DNA from: Faunimonas pinastri
Lineage (GTDB): Bacteria > Pseudomonadota > Alphaproteobacteria > Rhizobiales > Afifellaceae
Direction: 5' to 3'
DNA: 64,000 bases
Assembly (NCBI RefSeq): GCF_900110915.1
Contig: NZ_FOFG01000002.1
Span: 1 to 64,000 of the forward strand
Below are positions 60,676 to 64,000 of this stretch, one piece after another. Every line of letters begins with the position of its first letter. The first letter of the stretch is position 1. Both the position numbers and the translations under genes were made by a program. The notes below the pieces were generated by a model, which was not told the origin of the DNA, searched no databases, and saw only the letters and a list, made by a program, of their open reading frames with translations.

Positions 60676-61557
60676 TTGCTGAAATCCCTACGACAACTCG
60701 GACTTGCGGCTGCCATGGTGGCGGGCCTTACCGGCTTTGCCAACGCGCAGGACTCAAAGCCGGTGAAAATCGGCTGGACCGCCTGGGCCGACGCGGAGTT
60801 CGTCACCAAGCTTGCCGCCAAGCTGATTACCGACAAGCTCAACACCAAGGTGGAGCTGGTGCAGACGGATGTCGCGCCGCTCTACCAGGGCGTGGCCCGA
60901 GGCGATCTCGATGCCATGATGATGGCCTGGCTGCCGCAGACGCACGCCGATTACTGGAAGCGCGTGCAGGACAAGGTCGCCGTGCTCGGCGTGCTCTATA
61001 CCGACGCGAAGCTCGGCTGGGTCGTGCCGGACTACATTCCGGAAGACCAGATCTCCTCCATCGCCGACCTGAAGAAGGACGAGATCAAGAGCAAGCTCGG
61101 CGGCGAGGTGCAGGGCATCGATCCCGGCGCCGGGCTGACCCGGCTCTCCCACAAGGCGGTCGAGGATTATGGCCTCGACTACAAGCTCGTTGAATCCAGC
61201 GAGGCTGCCATGATGACCACGATCGACCGCGACATGCGGAGCAAGAAGTGGTTCGTGGCAACGTCGTGGAGCCCCCACTGGATGTTCGGCAAGTACAAGC
61301 TGCGCTATATCGCGGACCCCAAGGGCTCGCTCGGCGGTGTGGAACGCGTCTACGCGATCTCCCGGAAGGGCTTCCAGAACGATCATCCGGATGTCGCGCA
61401 GTTCCTGATGCGCATGAACCTGCCGCTGAAGGAACTGGAGTCCGCCATGGCCGACGCCCAGGACACCTCCTATGAGCAGGCGGTCGACAAGTACATCGCC
61501 AGCCATCAGGCCCGCGTGAACTACTGGCTGACCGGCGAAATCGGCGAGCAGGGCTGA
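60676..61557 (+). CDS. proX: Glycine betaine ABC transporter substrate-binding protein (ProX/OpuAC)
   Basis: This 293-residue protein starts at TTG 60676 and has a signal peptide ending FANAQ (about residue 25). The betaine-binding fold is seen in GWTAWADAEFVTKLAAKLIT, DAMMMAWLPQTHADYWKRV and WFVATSWSPHWMFGKYKLRY; the tryptophans in these segments are expected to form the aromatic cage around the quaternary amine. It ends the proVWX operon and is followed by a strong terminator. Glycine betaine or proline betaine is the expected ligand. Confidence 0.92.
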   Translation: MLKSLRQLGLAAAMVAGLTGFANAQDSKPVKIGWTAWADAEFVTKLAAKLITDKLNTKVELVQTDVAPLYQGVARGDLDAMMMAWLPQTHADYWKRVQDKVAVLGVLYTDAKLGWVVPDYIPEDQISSIADLKKDEIKSKLGGEVQGIDPGAGLTRLSHKAVEDYGLDYKLVESSEAAMMTTIDRDMRSKKWFVATSWSPHWMFGKYKLRYIADPKGSLGGVERVYAISRKGFQNDHPDVAQFLMRMNLPLKELESAMADAQDTSYEQAVDKYIASHQARVNYWLTGEIGEQG

Positions 61558-61588
61558 GGCGCACTCCGCCCTGTTTAAACAAACGCAG

Positions 61589-61614
61589 CGGCCGGGCTCA
61601 CGCCCGGCCGTTTT
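61589..61614 (+). terminator. Rho-independent terminator of proVWX
   Basis: CGGCCGGGC (61589-61597) and GCCCGGCCG (61602-61610) form a perfect 9-bp GC stem with a TCAC loop, followed directly by TTTT. This is the clearest terminator in the window. Confidence 0.85.
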
Positions 61615-61682
61615 CGTATCCACCCCCTTGCCGCGCTTTGCTAATGCGTATACTTTGCACTACAGAGTTACGGAGCGGCGCG

Positions 61683-62300
61683 ATGCGCGATCTCGACAAA
61701 GCCTTGGCGGACATCGTCGAAATTCGCAGCCAGCTGGCATACAGCACGGCGTTTCAGGGTTTCGGCCCCACCGCGCTGGGGGCAACGTCCGTGCTGGCCC
61801 TCGTGACCGCTTCCGTGCAGTCCTTCTGGATGCCCGACCCGAACGCGGCGCCACTCCTCTATTTCACCGGCTGGATCGTCACGGCATTGGTCTGCGTCGC
61901 CATTATCGGCGCCGAGATGCTGGCGCGCACGCGGCGGCGCCATTCCGGGCTTGCCGACGCCATGATCGTCAATGCCGTGCAGCAGTTCGTGCCGGCGGGC
62001 GTGGCGGGCGCGTTCCTCGCGCTTGTGGTTCTGCGGTTCGCGCCGGAACCGGCCTGGATGCTGCCCGGCATCTGGCAGGTGCTGGTCAGCCTCGGCATTT
62101 TCGCCTCCGCCCGCACCCTGCCCCGCGCGGTGACGCTCGGCGGCGCCTGGTATTTCGTCGCCGGCTTTGCCGTGCTGATGATCTGCGGCGGCAGCCACAC
62201 CGTCTCGCCCTGGGCGATGGGAATTCCCTTTGCCGGCGGGCAGCTGCTGCTCGCCGCGATCCTGTACTTCTCCTCCGGAGAGCATCATGGCCAAGCCTGA
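61683..62300 (+). CDS. Membrane protein of unknown function (205 residues)
   Basis: This protein starts at ATG 61683 with GGAG upstream. It has a short soluble N-terminus (MRDLDKALADIVEIRSQLAY) and five to six hydrophobic spans, such as GATSVLALVTASVQSFWM and VTALVCVAIIGAEMLARTRR. I know no function for it. Its end overlaps the winged-helix regulator gene by 14 nt, so the two are probably co-translated, and the UppS paralogue follows. Confidence 0.8.
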   Translation: MRDLDKALADIVEIRSQLAYSTAFQGFGPTALGATSVLALVTASVQSFWMPDPNAAPLLYFTGWIVTALVCVAIIGAEMLARTRRRHSGLADAMIVNAVQQFVPAGVAGAFLALVVLRFAPEPAWMLPGIWQVLVSLGIFASARTLPRAVTLGGAWYFVAGFAVLMICGGSHTVSPWAMGIPFAGGQLLLAAILYFSSGEHHGQA

Positions 62301-62667
62301 TCCCGCCGCGGCTCCCTTTTCCTATGACGGGCTCGACCGCGTCATTCATGAGAAGGCCCGGCTGGGCGTCCTGACCTCGCTGATCGGCCACCCCAAGGGC
62401 CTGGCCTTCGCCGACCTGAAGCAGCTCTGCGGTCTGACCGACGGCAATCTCAGCCGGCATCTGCAGGTGCTGCAGGAAGCGGGGCTGGTCGACATCATCA
62501 AGGGCTACGAGGGCAACCGGCCGCATACGAGTTGCAAGCTCACCGCCGAAGGTCGCCGTCGCTTCGTGGAGTACCTCTCCGTGCTGGAGCAGGTCGTGCG
62601 CGACGCCGCCAAGGCCGCCGAGGGGGAAGAACTGCCGCCGTCCCGCTTGCGCCTCTTTCCGACCTGA
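62287..62667 (+). CDS. Winged-helix transcriptional regulator (PF13601-like)
   Basis: This 126-residue protein is a single winged-helix domain: KARLGVLTSLIGHPKGLAFA, then LKQLCGLTDGNLSRHLQVLQ as recognition region and a wing with EGNRPHTSCKLTAEGRRRF. It resembles the MarR/ArsR-like group PF13601 that often pairs with a membrane protein gene. It overlaps the preceding membrane protein gene by 14 nt. No ligand-binding domain is visible, so it may respond to its membrane partner. Confidence 0.87.
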   Translation: MAKPDPAAAPFSYDGLDRVIHEKARLGVLTSLIGHPKGLAFADLKQLCGLTDGNLSRHLQVLQEAGLVDIIKGYEGNRPHTSCKLTAEGRRRFVEYLSVLEQVVRDAAKAAEGEELPPSRLRLFPT

Positions 62668-62691
62668 CAGGCGAAATCCGTTTTTATTTGC

Positions 62692-62697
62692 GAGGAG
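62692..62697 (+). promoter_or_regulatory. Ribosome binding site fixing the GTG start of the UppS paralogue
   Basis: GAGGAG lies 8 nt before GTG 62706, which then gives a family-like N-terminus. Confidence 0.65.
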
Positions 62698-62705
62698 ACT
62701 TTACA

Positions 62706-63455
62706 GTGCAAACCTCTTTTCTTTCCAAACTGCACGTCGGCGTCATCATGGACGGCAACGGGCGCTGGGCGACGCAGCAGGGCCTGCCGCGCGGGCTTGG
62801 CCACGAGGCCGGGGTGGACGCCACCCGGCGTGTGATGGAAGCGGCACCCGGCATGGGAGTGGGTACGCTGACGCTCTTCGCATTCTCCAGCGACAACTGG
62901 CGCCGCCCGGACGAGGAGGTCGCCACGCTGATGCACCTCCTGGAGATCTATCTCCGCTCCGAGACGCACCAACTCGTGGAGAAAGGCATCAGACTGAACC
63001 TGATCGGTCGGCGTGACCGGCTTCCCCCGGGCCTGCGGGAGGAGATCGACCGCGCCGAAGCGATGACGGCGGCGGGCGATCGTCTGCACGTGCGCCTGGC
63101 CGTCGACTATTCCGCCCGCGACGCGATCCTCGCTGCCGCCGCACGGATCAGCGCCGGCGAGGATCTCACCCGGCCCGGCTTCTCGCGCCTGGTCAGCGGC
63201 GACATCGTCCGCGACGTGGATCTGGTGATCCGCACCAGCGGCGAACAGCGGCTTTCCGACTTCATGCTTTGGGAGAGCGCCTACGCGGAGCTGTTCTTCA
63301 CGCAGCGCATGTGGCCGGACTTCACCGGCGAGGATCTCGCCGAGGCTCTTGCCGCCTTCGGCGGGCGCCAGCGGCGCTTCGGCACCACTCCGTCGCAGGC
63401 GGCGCTCAAGGTCGCGGCGGCACACACGATGCCCGCGCAGCCCGTCGCCGCCTGA
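62706..63455 (+). CDS. Polyprenyl diphosphate synthase, UppS family paralogue
   Basis: This 249-residue cis-prenyltransferase has the catalytic aspartate D16 in GVIMDGNGRWATQQG, the SDNWRRP segment, and the C-terminal DLVIRTSGEQRLSDFMLWES with the AYAELFFTQRMWPDF block. It starts at a well-supported GTG. Housekeeping uppS genes usually sit between frr and cdsA; none of those genes is here. The context of a membrane protein and a winged-helix regulator suggests a paralogue making a polyprenyl diphosphate for another purpose. Confidence 0.9.
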   Translation: MQTSFLSKLHVGVIMDGNGRWATQQGLPRGLGHEAGVDATRRVMEAAPGMGVGTLTLFAFSSDNWRRPDEEVATLMHLLEIYLRSETHQLVEKGIRLNLIGRRDRLPPGLREEIDRAEAMTAAGDRLHVRLAVDYSARDAILAAAARISAGEDLTRPGFSRLVSGDIVRDVDLVIRTSGEQRLSDFMLWESAYAELFFTQRMWPDFTGEDLAEALAAFGGRQRRFGTTPSQAALKVAAAHTMPAQPVAA

Positions 63456-63525
63456 CGAACGAACCCCCTTCAGGGGCTGCGTGCTTTCACTTGACGGGAG
63501 CTTCGCCTCGCGTCCTCATGCCGGG

Positions 63526-63903
63526 ATGATCTTTCGGGGACATCTCGGGACGCGGCGGCTGGCGGCCGTGCTCCTGGTGCTTGCGCTCGTCGCGGCCGGA
63601 ATCGGCCGTGCCTGCGCCGGGGTCCCCGCGTCCCCGCCGCTTCCCCAGCAACTCGGCGGCTTCCCCGTCGAGCTCTGTCATTCGGAGCCCACGGGGGCGC
63701 CGGATCATCGGGGCTCGCCATCGCATCCGATGGATTGCTGCGGAGACGGCTGTCTCTGCGCCCCGGCTATCCTGCCCTCGCCCCTGAGCCTCGCCCGGCT
63801 GGCTTCGCCTGCTCCGCTGGCCGCTGCCGCCGTCAGCACCTGGAAACTTCGGTTCGCGCAGCTGCGTTCGCCTCGCCAGTCACAGGGACCTCCTGCCGCC
63901 TGA
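63526..63903 (+). CDS. Secreted Cys-rich protein resembling DUF2946
   Basis: This 125-residue protein starts with a basic end and one hydrophobic stretch (LAAVLLVLALVAAGIGRACA) that acts as signal peptide or anchor. A cluster of cysteines follows (CHSEP, then CCGDGCLCAP, about residues 51-78) and a proline/alanine-rich tail. DUF2946 proteins have a similar layout and often occur beside copper-related genes; a metal role is inferred only. The start ATG at 63526 is preceded by CCGGG, and a hairpin lies between it and the next gene. Confidence 0.6.
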   Translation: MIFRGHLGTRRLAAVLLVLALVAAGIGRACAGVPASPPLPQQLGGFPVELCHSEPTGAPDHRGSPSHPMDCCGDGCLCAPAILPSPLSLARLASPAPLAAAAVSTWKLRFAQLRSPRQSQGPPAA

Positions 63904-63928
63904 CCGGAACCGACAGGCAATTTCCGTG

Positions 63929-63950
63929 CGCCGTCCGTTTCTCGACGGCG
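63929..63950 (+). other. Hairpin between the last two genes
   Basis: CGCCGTC (63929-63935) and GACGGCG (63944-63950) form a perfect 7-bp stem with an 8-nt loop, 26 bp before the last start codon. It may end the upstream message or act in the leader of the next gene. Confidence 0.35.
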
Positions 63951-63975
63951 GCTCTCGCCCGGTACAGGATAAACC

Positions 63976-64000
63976 ATGGCTCTTTTTCTTCGCGCCGGCT
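63976..64000 (+). CDS. 5' end of a gene leaving the window
   Basis: An ATG at 63976 preceded by AGGATAA opens a frame whose first eight residues are MALFLRAG. The product cannot be named from this. Its position after the Cys-rich protein suggests that the two are co-transcribed. Confidence 0.35.

Overview
The window is GC-rich chromosomal or megaplasmid DNA from an alphaproteobacterium, most likely of the order Hyphomicrobiales (Rhizobiales). The reasons are the density of ABC uptake operons, a sorbitol/mannitol-type smoEFGK-mtlK polyol operon, ATP-dependent hydantoinase genes fed by a polyamine-type transporter, a SelD with the Cys17/Lys20 pair, and 4-nt ATGA gene overlaps. No tRNA, rRNA, CRISPR array or complete insertion sequence was seen. 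The only hint of a mobile element is the first 29 bases, which may be the start of an IS5-type transposase.

Layout. (1) 0.1-10.2 kb: a livGFHM transporter on the minus strand diverges from a plus-strand run of a TIGR04076 protein, an aldo/keto reductase, the matching Liv-type binding protein, an aldo/keto reductase fused to a Rid-family domain, and a lactonase; a zinc dehydrogenase converges on the run. Together these suggest uptake and oxidation of a sugar-like or hydroxylated compound through a lactone. (2) 10.7-13.3 kb: a YahK-type alcohol dehydrogenase, a LysR regulator and a cupin. (3) 13.5-26.5 kb: a LacI regulator diverges, across a perfect palindromic operator, from an operon of about ten genes: polyamine-type ABC transporter, HyuA/HyuB, VOC protein, PuuB-like FAD oxidase, DUF1028 protein and a Cds1-like cysteine desulfhydrase. 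(4) 26.6-31.1 kb: selD, a decayed adhP pseudogene, a DeoR regulator and an MFS transporter.

(5) 31.1-34.4 kb: a small XRE regulator, a KefB/YbaL-type cation/proton antiporter and a CDF metal exporter, with a perfect inverted repeat over the regulator/antiporter promoters. (6) 34.5-39.9 kb: a LysR regulator diverging from a VOC dioxygenase-like gene and a glutathionyl-hydroquinone reductase, then an MFS transporter and a diguanylate cyclase. (7) 40.1-49.2 kb: HAD phosphatase, SmoC regulator, smoEFGK, mtlK and a ribulokinase-like FGGY kinase. The usual smoS is absent.

(8) 49.4-55.8 kb: a GntR-controlled operon of PfkB kinase, BtpA/SgcQ barrel protein, two small proteins of unknown function and a ribose-type ABC transporter. 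The pathway is not one I recognise, and the PfkB gene carries a fourfold 15-bp repeat at its start. (9) 55.9-57.9 kb: an FAD monooxygenase-like protein and a TauE/SafE exporter on the minus strand. (10) 58.4-61.6 kb: a proVWX glycine betaine transporter. (11) 61.7-64.0 kb: a membrane protein, a winged-helix regulator, a UppS paralogue, a Cys-rich secreted protein resembling DUF2946, and the start of another gene.

The strongest candidates for undescribed systems are the hydantoinase operon (3), the PfkB/BtpA operon (8), and the aldo/keto reductase-Rid fusion locus (1).
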